NCBI GenBank assembly: GCA_902593845.1
Contig: CACJJV010000003.1
Span: forward strand, 49,074 to 113,073
Length of the DNA: 64,000 nt
Origin: an uncultured Pelagibacteraceae bacterium
Lineage (GTDB): Bacteria; Pseudomonadota; Alphaproteobacteria; Pelagibacterales; Pelagibacteraceae
Direction: 5' to 3'
The position numbers and the translations under genes were made by a program. Positions 40,414 through 49,701 of this stretch are shown here, piece by piece. Below the pieces are notes generated by a model. The model saw only the letters and a program-made list of their open reading frames with translations, ran no database searches and had not been told where the DNA came from. Each line of letters opens with the position of its first letter. Position 1 is the stretch's first letter.

Positions 40414-42486
40414 ATGTCAGAATTTTTTTTAGAGCTATTTAGTGAAGAAATTCCTGCTGGGCTTCAAAAAAATTTAAGAGAAAAAATTTTAAAAGATTTT
40501 AAAGATTTGTTTGAGGAAAAATCAATAAGATCAAAAAAAAATTTTTCTTTTTCAACTCCAAATAGGTTAATTCTAGTTTTTGAAGGCCTAGATAAACAAA
40601 TTAAAATTAAATCTAAAGAGATTAGAGGCCCTAAAACTAGCGCTCCTGAACAAGCGTTGGAGGGTTTTTTGAGATCAAACAAAATTAACAAAAAGGATTT
40701 ATTTAAAAAAAAAACCGAAAAGGATGAATTTTATTTTTACAAAACTGTAGCAACCTCATTAAAAACACATGATTTACTCACTGAATTCATTCCAAAAATT
40801 TTGAGTAACTATCAATGGAAAAAATCAATGAAATGGGGTGAATTTGATTTAAATTGGGGAAGACCTTTAAAATCAATTTTATCAATATTTGATAAAAAAA
40901 TTTTAAGTTTTAAATTTCATCATTTAGCCTCCTCTAATTTGACTTTTTTAGATAAAGATTTTGAGGAAAAAAAAAGATCTTTTGAAAATTTTAAGAAATA
41001 TGAAAAATTTTTTGAAAATAATGGAGTTATTGTTAATCAAAATAAAAGATTAAGAATAATTAATAAATCTTTTTTAAAGATATTGGGAAAAAAAGGGTTA
41101 AAAATTAATGAAAATCCTAAATTAATGGATGAAGTTGTAAATTTAGTAGATAGCCCAAATGTTCTATTGTGCAAATTTGATAAAAAATTTTTATCGGTTC
41201 CTAAAGAGATTTTGACCCTAACAATGGAGTCTCACCAGAAATATTTTCCAACATTTAATGATAAAAATGAAATTACAAATGAATTTTTAATTGTAACAAA
41301 TAAAAAAGACAAAAAAGGTCTCATTAAAATAGGTAATGAAAGGGTAGTTGATGCAAGGTTAAGTGATGCAGAATTTTTTTGGAATAAAGATAAAACTCAA
41401 AATTTGGTAAAAAAGGTATCAGAATTAAAATCAATGAATTTTTTTAAAGGACTTGGATCTTATTATGACAAAGTTCAACGAATGAGAAAAATTGGTGGAA
41501 TGATTTCAGATGAATTGTTAATTAGTAAAGAGAAAGTAGAATTGACAGCATCAATTTGTAAGACTGATCTTACTTCTGATCTTGTTGGTGAATTTCCTGA
41601 GCTTCAAGGACTTATGGGAGGGTACTTTTCTGAATATCAAGGATTTGATAAGGATATTTCTTTAGCTATTTCTGAGCAATATTTACCAATTGGACTCAAT
41701 TCAATAGTTCCAAAAAAACCATTCAGTGTCACGTTATCAATTACAGACAAGATTGATACCTTAGTGGGTTTTTTTGGTATTAACGAGAAACCTACAAGTT
41801 CAAAGGATCCATTAGCATTGAGGAGAATTGCTCTTGGTATAATAAGAACCATTATAGAAAATAGAAAGAATTTGAAAATAAATGATCTTTTAAATTATTC
41901 CTCACGCCTTTACGATGACCAGGGATACGACCTCGAAAACAAAAATTTACAAATAGAATTACAGGACTTTTTAAAAGATAGATTTAGATACTATCTTAAA
42001 GACAAAGAAATACGTTACGATATAATTGAGGCAACTTTATCATCATTTTCATTAAATAATTTATTTTCGTCTTTTGAAAAAGCAAAATGTCTTAATAAGG
42101 TAATTAACACCCAAATTGGTATAGACATCAACTTAAGTTATAAAAGAGCATCAAACATTTTAGATTATGAGATGAAAAATAACGAGATTGAAATAAATGA
42201 TACAACTGATCCTGGTATTTTTAAAAGTGATTTTGAAAAAAACTTATACAAAAAAATTAATGATATTAGAAAATACTATTCTACCATAAACAGTGATGAA
42301 AATTGTGAAAAATCATTATCAATTTTAGCTGAAACTAAAAAAGAAGTTTTCGAATTTTTTGATAATGTAAAAGTTAATGAGGATAATGAAACTTTAAGAA
42401 AAAATCGTTTGGAACTTATTAATATGTTATGTAAAACGTTTCAAAATTATATAAATTTTCGATTTTTAAAAGCTCATAATGAATAA
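40414..42486 (+). CDS. glyS: Glycyl-tRNA synthetase beta subunit
   Basis: 690 residues. FFLELFSEEIPAGLQKNLR at the N terminus, EIRGPKTSAPEQALEGFLR, VDARLSDAEFFWNKD, the HD-like centre TDLTSDLVGEFPELQGLMGGYFSEYQG, and DPLALRRIALGIIR. The C-terminal part binds the anticodon. It overlaps ppdK by 8 bases. Much richer in Lys and Asn than homologues in moderate-GC bacteria, in line with AT pressure. Confidence 0.96.
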   Translation: MSEFFLELFSEEIPAGLQKNLREKILKDFKDLFEEKSIRSKKNFSFSTPNRLILVFEGLDKQIKIKSKEIRGPKTSAPEQALEGFLRSNKINKKDLFKKKTEKDEFYFYKTVATSLKTHDLLTEFIPKILSNYQWKKSMKWGEFDLNWGRPLKSILSIFDKKILSFKFHHLASSNLTFLDKDFEEKKRSFENFKKYEKFFENNGVIVNQNKRLRIINKSFLKILGKKGLKINENPKLMDEVVNLVDSPNVLLCKFDKKFLSVPKEILTLTMESHQKYFPTFNDKNEITNEFLIVTNKKDKKGLIKIGNERVVDARLSDAEFFWNKDKTQNLVKKVSELKSMNFFKGLGSYYDKVQRMRKIGGMISDELLISKEKVELTASICKTDLTSDLVGEFPELQGLMGGYFSEYQGFDKDISLAISEQYLPIGLNSIVPKKPFSVTLSITDKIDTLVGFFGINEKPTSSKDPLALRRIALGIIRTIIENRKNLKINDLLNYSSRLYDDQGYDLENKNLQIELQDFLKDRFRYYLKDKEIRYDIIEATLSSFSLNNLFSSFEKAKCLNKVINTQIGIDINLSYKRASNILDYEMKNNEIEINDTTDPGIFKSDFEKNLYKKINDIRKYYSTINSDENCEKSLSILAETKKEVFEFFDNVKVNEDNETLRKNRLELINMLCKTFQNYINFRFLKAHNE

Positions 42487-45145
42487 GTTAATTCTAAATT
42501 TTAAGTCTAAAGACTCAAAAAAAATAAAAAATCCCCAAAATTTTTTAGGTGGTAAGGGGGCAAATTTATCTGAAATGGGAAGAATGGGTTTACCAGTGCC
42601 TCCTGGTTTTACTATCTCAACAAAAGTGTGTGAAATTTTTTATAAGGATAAAAAAAAATTAAACTCAAAATTAATTAGCCAAATAAAAAAAGAAATTAAA
42701 ACAATAGAAAAAGATGTAGCAAAAAAATTTGGAGATTTAAAAAATCCTCTTCTTTTATCAGTTAGATCTGGAGCAAGAGTTTCAATGCCAGGTATGATGG
42801 ATACAATTCTGAATTTAGGACTAAATGACAAAACAGTTGTAGCTTTGGCTAATAAAACATCTAACGGAAGATTTGCGAAGGATAGCTACAGAAGATTCAT
42901 CCAGATGTACGGAAATGTAGTCATGGGTGTTGAAAGTTACAATTTTGAGGAATTGATAGAAAATTATAAGTTAACAAAAGGTGTATTACTTGATACGGAT
43001 CTCGATGAAGAGGATTGGGATGGTTTAATAAATGATTTTAAGAATGTAGTTAAAGAAAAGACTAGTAAAAATTTTCCTCAAGACGTTTATCATCAATTAT
43101 TTGGGGCAATAAGTGCTGTATTTTTATCTTGGGAGAGTAAAAGAGCGAAAGTTTACAGAAAGTTGAATCAAATTCCTTCTGAATGGGGAACAGCTGTTAA
43201 CGTTCAATCTATGGTTTTTGGAAATATGGGTAATGATTGTGCAACAGGAGTTGTCTTTACTAGAAACCCTTCAGATGGCTCAAATGATATTTATGGAGAA
43301 TATTTGATTAATGCTCAGGGAGAAGATGTTGTAGCTGGAACAAGAACTCCACAGTACATTACAAAGAAGGCGAGAAAAGAGGCAAAAGTTGATGATGCAT
43401 CTATGGAAGAGTCGATGCCAGAAGTATATCACGAATTATATAAAATTTTAAAAAAACTAGAGAAACATTATAAGGATATGCAAGATGTGGAGTTCACTGT
43501 TGAGAGTAATAAACTTTGGATATTACAAACTCGATCTGGAAAAAGAACATCAAAATCTGCAGTAAAAATTGCTGTTGATATGGTTAGAGAAAAGTTAATC
43601 AATAAAAATGATGCTGTTTTAAGAGTTGATCCCAACTCTTTAGATACGCTTTTGCATCCTACTTTAGATGAGAGAAATTCAATCAAAGTTATAGCAAACG
43701 GTCTTCCAGCGTCTCCTGGTGCAGTAAGTGGAAAAGTAGTTTTCAGCTCTGAGGAGGCTGAAAGATTAAATGATATGATGCAAGATACAATTTTAGTTAG
43801 AGTTGAAACTTCTCCAGAAGATATTCAAGGAATGCACGCTGCGAAGGGAATTTTAACTTCAAGAGGAGGAATGACTAGTCATGCTGCAGTTGTAGCTAGG
43901 GGAATGGGAAGACCTTGTGTTTCTGGTTCAAGTGAAATTGAAATTAATTACGATAAAAAAGTCTTTAAAACATCTTCGGCTGAGATCAAAGAAGGTGAAA
44001 CAATTACTATTGACGGTTCTACGGGAAGAATAATTTTAGGTACGGTTCCAACTATAAAACCTGAGATATCAGGAGATTTTTCAAAATTGATGAGCTGGGC
44101 TGATAAAATTAGAAAACTTAAAGTACGAACTAACTCTGAAACTCCTCTAGACACTAAAACAGCCAGAGATTTTGGTGCGGAGGGAATTGGACTTTGTAGG
44201 ACCGAACATATGTTTTTTGATGAGGAAAGAATTTTATCAGTACGAGAAATGATTTTATCAAAAACGCTAGACGATAGATCTAATGCTTTAAAAAAGATTC
44301 TACCGCATCAAAAAAAAGATTTTATGGAGATATTTAAGATTATGCATGGTCTTCCAGTTACTGTAAGATTATTAGATCCACCATTACATGAATTTTTACC
44401 GAAATCTGATAAAGAAATTTCTGAAGTAGCTAATGTTGTTGGATCTGACAAAAAAGATGTTGAAAGCAGGATAGAAGAACTTCACGAACAAAATCCAATG
44501 TTAGGACATAGAGGTTGTAGACTTGGCATTTCATTTCCTGAAATTTATGAGATGCAATGTAGAGCGATATTCGAGGCTCTTGCAGACTTAAAAAAAAACA
44601 AACAAAAATTTGCTTTTCCCGAGATAATGATTCCTTTAGTTTCAACTGAAGCCGAGATTAAAATAATGAAAGATTTAGTAATCAATACCGCAAGAAAAGT
44701 TCAAAAAGAAAATAAAACAAAAATTGAATTTCTTGTGGGCACAATGATTGAGTTACCTAGAGCAGCAATTAAGGCTGATGATATTGCGAAACATGCTGAA
44801 TTCTTTAGTTTTGGCACTAATGATTTAACACAAACAACTTTTGGAATAAGTAGAGATGATAGTGGTAAATTTTTAAATGATTATATAGATAATAAGATTT
44901 TTACTATTGATCCGTTTGTATCCATTGATGACGGAGTTAAAGATTTAGTCGAAATAGCAGTTTCTAAAGGAAAAAAACAGAATAAAAAGATTAAATTAGG
45001 TATATGTGGTGAACATGGCGGTGATCCAAAGAGTATTAAATTTTGTTCAAAAGCTGGGCTTAATTATGTTTCCTGTTCACCTTACAGAGTCCCTATAGCT
45101 AGATTAGCAGCGGCACAAGCTGAGCTTTCGAAAAATAAAAATTAA
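42479..45145 (+). CDS. ppdK: Pyruvate, phosphate dikinase
   Basis: 888 residues. N-terminal ATP-grasp domain (FLGGKGANLSEMGRMGLPVPPGFTI; RSGARVSMPGMMDTILNLG), central phospho-His domain with the catalytic His in TSRGGMTSHAAVVARGMGRPCV, and C-terminal PEP/pyruvate barrel with GAEGIGLCRTEHMFF and ICGEHGGDP. It reversibly converts pyruvate, ATP and phosphate to PEP, AMP and diphosphate, supporting gluconeogenesis from pyruvate. It follows glyS directly, which is usual in alphaproteobacteria. Confidence 0.97.
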   Translation: MNKLILNFKSKDSKKIKNPQNFLGGKGANLSEMGRMGLPVPPGFTISTKVCEIFYKDKKKLNSKLISQIKKEIKTIEKDVAKKFGDLKNPLLLSVRSGARVSMPGMMDTILNLGLNDKTVVALANKTSNGRFAKDSYRRFIQMYGNVVMGVESYNFEELIENYKLTKGVLLDTDLDEEDWDGLINDFKNVVKEKTSKNFPQDVYHQLFGAISAVFLSWESKRAKVYRKLNQIPSEWGTAVNVQSMVFGNMGNDCATGVVFTRNPSDGSNDIYGEYLINAQGEDVVAGTRTPQYITKKARKEAKVDDASMEESMPEVYHELYKILKKLEKHYKDMQDVEFTVESNKLWILQTRSGKRTSKSAVKIAVDMVREKLINKNDAVLRVDPNSLDTLLHPTLDERNSIKVIANGLPASPGAVSGKVVFSSEEAERLNDMMQDTILVRVETSPEDIQGMHAAKGILTSRGGMTSHAAVVARGMGRPCVSGSSEIEINYDKKVFKTSSAEIKEGETITIDGSTGRIILGTVPTIKPEISGDFSKLMSWADKIRKLKVRTNSETPLDTKTARDFGAEGIGLCRTEHMFFDEERILSVREMILSKTLDDRSNALKKILPHQKKDFMEIFKIMHGLPVTVRLLDPPLHEFLPKSDKEISEVANVVGSDKKDVESRIEELHEQNPMLGHRGCRLGISFPEIYEMQCRAIFEALADLKKNKQKFAFPEIMIPLVSTEAEIKIMKDLVINTARKVQKENKTKIEFLVGTMIELPRAAIKADDIAKHAEFFSFGTNDLTQTTFGISRDDSGKFLNDYIDNKIFTIDPFVSIDDGVKDLVEIAVSKGKKQNKKIKLGICGEHGGDPKSIKFCSKAGLNYVSCSPYRVPIARLAAAQAELSKNKN

Positions 45146-45159
45146 AAAAATCAAAAAAT

Positions 45160-45993
45160 CTAGATTTCTAGTTTGAAATCTATACCCGGGGCACTATGAG
45201 TAATACTCCCTATTGAAATTCTATCTACCCCAGTCATAGCAACAGATTTTACAGTTTTAAGATTTATATTTCCTGAAGCTTCTGTCTCATAATATTTTTT
45301 AACAAGTTTTACACCTGCTTTAAGATTTTTAATACTCATATTATCAAACAAAATAGTATTAAATTTAAGACCAATAATCCTTTTCAGTTGCTTTAAATCA
45401 TCCACTTCAACTGTAATTTTTTTTCCTTTTTTATTTTTTATTGCTAATGAAATTAATTCTTTTAAATCAGAACTAGCGATATGATTATCTTTAATCAAAA
45501 ATTCATCACTTAAATTAAATCTGTGATTTGTACCACCTCCTAATTTAACTGCATATTTTTGAATAACCCTATAATTTGGTAAAGTTTTTCTGGTACAGCA
45601 AATTTTGCACTTTTTTCCAGCTAGTTTTACAAATTGATTTGTTTTTGTAGCAATTCCTGAAATATGGGATAAAAAATTTAATGCAACCCTTTCTGCAATC
45701 ATTATAGAATTAGCTTTGCCTTTTATTAATGCTATTACAGAATTTTTTTTGACTGTGGACCCATCTTTTTTTTTTACTATAAACTTAGTTTTTTTGTCAA
45801 CTTGCTTAAAAGATTGTTTTACAAATAGCAAACCTGCAACAACTGCCTTTTGATTAGAAATTATTTTCGCTTCAATAATTTTATTATTGTTTATGAGGTT
45901 AGATGTTATATCTCCATAAGGATACAAATCCTCGGTAAGTGCGAGTTTTACTCTATCTTTAATAAAATTTTCACTTAATTTAATTTTTGACAC
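45160..45993 (-). CDS. nadC: Nicotinate-nucleotide diphosphorylase (quinolinate phosphoribosyltransferase)
   Basis: 277 residues. ALTEDLYPYGDITSNLI at the N terminus, NFLSHISGIATKTNQFV, CTRKTLPNYRVIQKYAVKLGGGTNHRFNLSD, and a C-terminal VDRISIGSITHSAPGIDFKLEI. It turns quinolinate and PRPP into nicotinate mononucleotide. It follows nadA by 6 bases; the nadB gene that often separates them is absent. Confidence 0.95.
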   Translation of the reverse strand: MSKIKLSENFIKDRVKLALTEDLYPYGDITSNLINNNKIIEAKIISNQKAVVAGLLFVKQSFKQVDKKTKFIVKKKDGSTVKKNSVIALIKGKANSIMIAERVALNFLSHISGIATKTNQFVKLAGKKCKICCTRKTLPNYRVIQKYAVKLGGGTNHRFNLSDEFLIKDNHIASSDLKELISLAIKNKKGKKITVEVDDLKQLKRIIGLKFNTILFDNMSIKNLKAGVKLVKKYYETEASGNINLKTVKSVAMTGVDRISIGSITHSAPGIDFKLEI

Positions 45994-45999
45994 GAAGTG

Positions 46000-46989
46000 T
46001 TATCTACCGATAGCAACCATTTTTTCTACTGACAATCTAGCTTTGTCAATCATCTCTTGGTCCAAGATAATTTCACCTGTTTCATTCTCTAAACAGTCTA
46101 AAATTTTAGGCAAAGTAATTTTTTTCATATGCGGACACATATTACATGGCCTTATAAATTCTACTTTCGGATTTTCCACTTGAATGTTATCACTCATAGA
46201 ACATTCAGTTACCATCATTACTTTTTTCGGCTGATTATCTTTAACATAATTAATCATTCCCGATGTTGATCCTGCGAAATCACTTGCTTTAATAACCTCT
46301 GGAGGACATTCTGGGTGTGCAATTATTTTAATCCCAGGATTATTTCTCCTTATATTTTTAATCTCATTTTCATTGAATTGATCATGAACAATACAAATTC
46401 CTTTCCATGAGATAATTTCAACGTCGGTTTGTGAAGCAACGTATTTAGCTAAATAGTCGTCAGGTAAAAAAATAACTTTTTTCACACCTAAGGATTTTAC
46501 AATTTTAACTGCATTAGCTGACGTACAACATACATCTGTTTCTGCTTTTACATCAGCAGATGTATTTACATATGAGACAACAGGAACTCCTGGATACTTT
46601 TCTTTTAACAACCTTACATCTTTACCCGTAATTGAAGAGGATAATGAACAACCCGCTTTCATGTCTGGTAATAAAACTTTTTTATTTGGACTCATTAATT
46701 TAGCTGTCTCAGCCATGAAGTGAACTCCAGCCATAACAATTATATCTGCCGAGGTTTTTGATGCTTCTACGGCGAGAGCTAAAGAGTCTGCAGAAAAATC
46801 CGCAATACCGTGATAAATTTCTGGAGTTTGATAGTTATGAGCAAGTATTACTGCATTCTTCTCTTTTTTTAATTTATTAATTTTATGAATATAAGGAGCA
46901 TGAACTGCCCACTCAATCTCAGGCATAACCTTTGAAATCTTCTTATAAATTAGATCAGTTGCCAATTTTACTTCTTGATTAAATTCCAT
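46000..46989 (-). CDS. nadA: Quinolinate synthase
   Basis: 329 residues. LAHNYQTPEIYHGIADFSADSL near 49-70, the three cluster Cys in MKAGCS (Cys114), the VCCTSAN segment (Cys154 or 155 is not the usual ligand position but is conserved nearby) and RPCNMCPHMKKITL (Cys282/285). The 4Fe-4S enzyme condenses iminoaspartate with dihydroxyacetone phosphate. It forms a two-gene operon with nadC. It is divergent from tRNA-Leu with a 57-base gap. Confidence 0.95.
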   Translation of the reverse strand: MEFNQEVKLATDLIYKKISKVMPEIEWAVHAPYIHKINKLKKEKNAVILAHNYQTPEIYHGIADFSADSLALAVEASKTSADIIVMAGVHFMAETAKLMSPNKKVLLPDMKAGCSLSSSITGKDVRLLKEKYPGVPVVSYVNTSADVKAETDVCCTSANAVKIVKSLGVKKVIFLPDDYLAKYVASQTDVEIISWKGICIVHDQFNENEIKNIRRNNPGIKIIAHPECPPEVIKASDFAGSTSGMINYVKDNQPKKVMMVTECSMSDNIQVENPKVEFIRPCNMCPHMKKITLPKILDCLENETGEIILDQEMIDKARLSVEKMVAIGR

Positions 46990-47046
46990 AAATAAAATTT
47001 ATCAATTTGAAACCTACTTGTCATTGATTTAATGTGGGTCATATTT

Positions 47047-47132
47047 GCGGCCATGCTGAAATTGGTAGACAGGCACGGTTGAGGGCCGTGTGGACCTGGT
47101 CCATGAGAGTTCGAGTCTCTCTGGCCGCACCA
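47047..47132 (+). tRNA. tRNA-Leu (GAG)
   Basis: 86 nt with encoded CCA at 47130-47132. Acceptor GCGGCCA/TGGCCGC, long class II variable arm (TGGACCTGGTCCA region), anticodon stem CACGG/CCGTG with loop TTGAGGG (anticodon GAG, reads CUU/CUC), T loop TTCGAGT. It is transcribed toward ygfZ, whose stop lies 5 bases beyond. Confidence 0.96.
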
Positions 47133-47137
47133 AAAAA

Positions 47138-48025
47138 TTAAATCTTTAGCCATTCAGGTATAAATATTTTAAATGATCCATTTTTACTTTTTAAAGTAAG
47201 GTCTTTATTAAAATTTTCATTAGAAAATTTTATCAAAGCAAATGGATACTCTTCATTTATCAGAATTTTTCCTATTTCAATCTGATTACAATATACCGTT
47301 TCATCTTCATCAAGTTTTCCATTAATTATCTCAACCGGCAATAACCTTTTAGAAAGTTTATTTTTAAGTTTAATTCTAGCAGTATTTTCTTGTCCTACGT
47401 AACATCCTTTTTTAAAATCAATACCATTTAGTTCTTCAAAATTACATTCAATACCGAATAATTTATTTTTTAGTTTATTTAAATTCTTTGGAACAATCCC
47501 AAGCTTATGACTTTGATGATAATAGTCCTCAATTTTATCGTCTTTTAATTGAAGTTTTTTAAGAGACAAATAAAGCTTTTCTAAATTAATAATTAATCTA
47601 GCACCCAAATTTTTATTTCTTGGATCTAGAACTATTGGATCTTCTCTATACTTCATAGTAAAACCAAGAATATCTTTTGATTCATCTATTGATAAATATT
47701 TTTCATAACTAAAACTTGCAACAACAAATTCATTGCTAAGATTAAGGATTTCTACTTTTGATCTTATTTTATATAAATTTAACTGTTTCAATATTTCCTC
47801 AGATTGAGACTTTTCACAATCAATAAAAAAACCTGACTTATGCTTTACAACTATAAATTCATAAAGAAACTTTCCTTGAGGAGTTAATAATGAGGCAAAA
47901 CAACTTGAATTTTCAGTTACTTTATTAATGTCATTACTAATTAAATTTTGCAAGAAGTCTCTAGCGTCCTGGCCATTTACATAAAGTATGGCTCTATCTT
48001 TTAATATATAAACACTATTATTCAT
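47138..48025 (-). CDS. ygfZ: YgfZ/GcvT-type folate-binding protein
   Basis: 295 residues. The diagnostic KGCYVGQE motif is present (in GIDFKKGCYVGQENTARI, about residue 213), with the folate-binding N-terminal domain starting ILKDRAILYVNGQDARDFLQNLISND. YgfZ uses tetrahydrofolate in maintenance of certain Fe-S proteins such as MiaB. It is divergent from dihydroorotase with 43 bases between. Confidence 0.93.
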   Translation of the reverse strand: MNNSVYILKDRAILYVNGQDARDFLQNLISNDINKVTENSSCFASLLTPQGKFLYEFIVVKHKSGFFIDCEKSQSEEILKQLNLYKIRSKVEILNLSNEFVVASFSYEKYLSIDESKDILGFTMKYREDPIVLDPRNKNLGARLIINLEKLYLSLKKLQLKDDKIEDYYHQSHKLGIVPKNLNKLKNKLFGIECNFEELNGIDFKKGCYVGQENTARIKLKNKLSKRLLPVEIINGKLDEDETVYCNQIEIGKILINEEYPFALIKFSNENFNKDLTLKSKNGSFKIFIPEWLKI

Positions 48026-48068
48026 ATTTGATTGATCTTAAAATTTAATATAATAACTTTTTTCATAA

Positions 48069-49376
48069 ATGTTAGATCTAATAATCAAAAATGGGCAATG
48101 TTATATCAATGGGAAACTAGAAGATAAAGATATTGGCGTTAAAGATGGTAAAATAATAAAGATTGGTCAAATATCAGAGGAGGCAAAAGAAGTCTACGAT
48201 GCCAAAAATAAAATTACCTTACCTGGCTGTATAGATACTCAGACCCATTTCAGGGAACCAGGTTCAACAGATACAGAGGATCTTCACTCTGGAAGTAGAG
48301 CGGCAGTAGCTGGAGGAATTACAGCAGTATTTGAAATGCCAAACACCAACCCTCCAACTTCAAACTTAAAAGAATTTCAAAGAAAATTGGATCTTGCAAA
48401 AAACAGAATGTATTGCAATTATGCTTTCTATTTTGGTGCAACAGCAGGTAACGTTAGTCAACTCGCTGAGTTAAAAAATTTAGAGGGCTGTTGTGGTATC
48501 AAATTGTTTGTAGGTTCCTCAACAGGTAATCTTTTGGTAGCACTAGAGGAGGATATTGATAAAGTTTTTCAAAATAGTTCTAAGGTAGTAGCGGTTCACT
48601 CAGAAGATGAAGAAATCTTAAACAAGAACAAAAAATTGATTAAAAATAGTGATGTACATTCTCATCCTATTTGGAGAAGTGAGGAGTGTGCAATTTCTTC
48701 CACTAGAAGAATAGTTAGACTTGCAAAAAAATATAACAAGAAAGCGCATGTACTTCATATTACCACTAAACAAGAAGTAGATTTTTTGTCTCAACATAAA
48801 GGTAATATTACCTTTGAAATCACTCCACAACATTTAACAATTTATGCACCTGATTGTTATGATAAACTTGGAACTTATGCGCAGATGAATCCACCAATAA
48901 GAGATAAATCTCATTATGATCGACTGTGGTATGCAGTAAGGAATAATTTAAATGATACAATTGGGTCGGATCACGCACCACATCTAAAAGTAAATAAAGA
49001 TAAAGAGTATCCCAATTCTCCGTCAGGCATGCCTGGTGTCCAAACACTTATGCCTGTAATGTTAGATCATGTTAATCATGGAAAATTATCACTTAATCAA
49101 TTAATAAATCTGGTATGCGAAAATCCAATAAAAATATTTGGGATTCAGAACAAAGGATTCATTAAAGAGGGATTTGATGCTGACTTTACCATTGTTGATA
49201 TGAACAAGAAAATAACAATTAAAAATGAAAATATAGAGAGTAAATGTGGATGGTCACCTTTTAATGATTTTGAGTTTAAAGGAACACCTGTTGCAACGAT
49301 AATTTCTGGTAAAATAAAGATGAAGGATGGAAAGATTTTAGGTGAGCCTGAGGGCATCCCTTTAAAATTTAGTTAA
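48069..49376 (+). CDS. pyrC: Dihydroorotase
   Basis: 435 residues, the long (type I, allantoinase-like) form. Zn ligands in DTQTHFREPG (residues about 57-66), a carboxylated Lys region GIKLFVGSSTG, metal-binding VHSED and HVLHITTKQE, and the catalytic Asp in GSDHAPH. It closes carbamoyl-aspartate to dihydroorotate in pyrimidine synthesis. Its end overlaps the convergent SMR gene by 8 bases. Confidence 0.92.
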   Translation: MLDLIIKNGQCYINGKLEDKDIGVKDGKIIKIGQISEEAKEVYDAKNKITLPGCIDTQTHFREPGSTDTEDLHSGSRAAVAGGITAVFEMPNTNPPTSNLKEFQRKLDLAKNRMYCNYAFYFGATAGNVSQLAELKNLEGCCGIKLFVGSSTGNLLVALEEDIDKVFQNSSKVVAVHSEDEEILNKNKKLIKNSDVHSHPIWRSEECAISSTRRIVRLAKKYNKKAHVLHITTKQEVDFLSQHKGNITFEITPQHLTIYAPDCYDKLGTYAQMNPPIRDKSHYDRLWYAVRNNLNDTIGSDHAPHLKVNKDKEYPNSPSGMPGVQTLMPVMLDHVNHGKLSLNQLINLVCENPIKIFGIQNKGFIKEGFDADFTIVDMNKKITIKNENIESKCGWSPFNDFEFKGTPVATIISGKIKMKDGKILGEPEGIPLKFS

Positions 49377-49701
49377 TTTTTACAGTAAAACTATTAACCA
49401 GTATCACACCAATAACTATAAGGAATAATCCAGCAATAGCCTGCCAAGCTAAAGTTTGTTTAAAAAAGAAATATCCAAGCAAAGCTATTGTAAATACTCC
49501 AAGTCCACTCCAAGTGGCATAAACAATTGCTATTGGTAGTTTATCCATAACAAAAGTCATCAAATAGAAAGACACCAAATAGAATATTGTTAGACAAACA
49601 GTTGGAATAATCTTGGTAAAATTTTGTGAAACTGGCAATAACATTGTTCCAGCTACCTCACAAAATATAGCAATAAGTAAATAAGAATATGTTTTAACCA
49701 T
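49369..49701 (-). CDS. Small multidrug resistance (SMR) family transporter
   Basis: 110 residues from the ATG at 49701, with four membrane helices. The essential Glu lies in helix 1 (LLIAIFCEVAGT, Glu15); helix 3 has the typical AIVYATWSGLGVFTIALLGYFFFKQ. The family exports cationic drugs, guanidinium or polyamines by proton antiport; which one cannot be told. The start chosen matches family length; an upstream ATG at 49722 would add 7 residues and overlap prpE further. It overlaps the end of prpE by 8 bases, so the two may be co-transcribed. Confidence 0.88.
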   Translation of the reverse strand: MVKTYSYLLIAIFCEVAGTMLLPVSQNFTKIIPTVCLTIFYLVSFYLMTFVMDKLPIAIVYATWSGLGVFTIALLGYFFFKQTLAWQAIAGLFLIVIGVILVNSFTVKIN

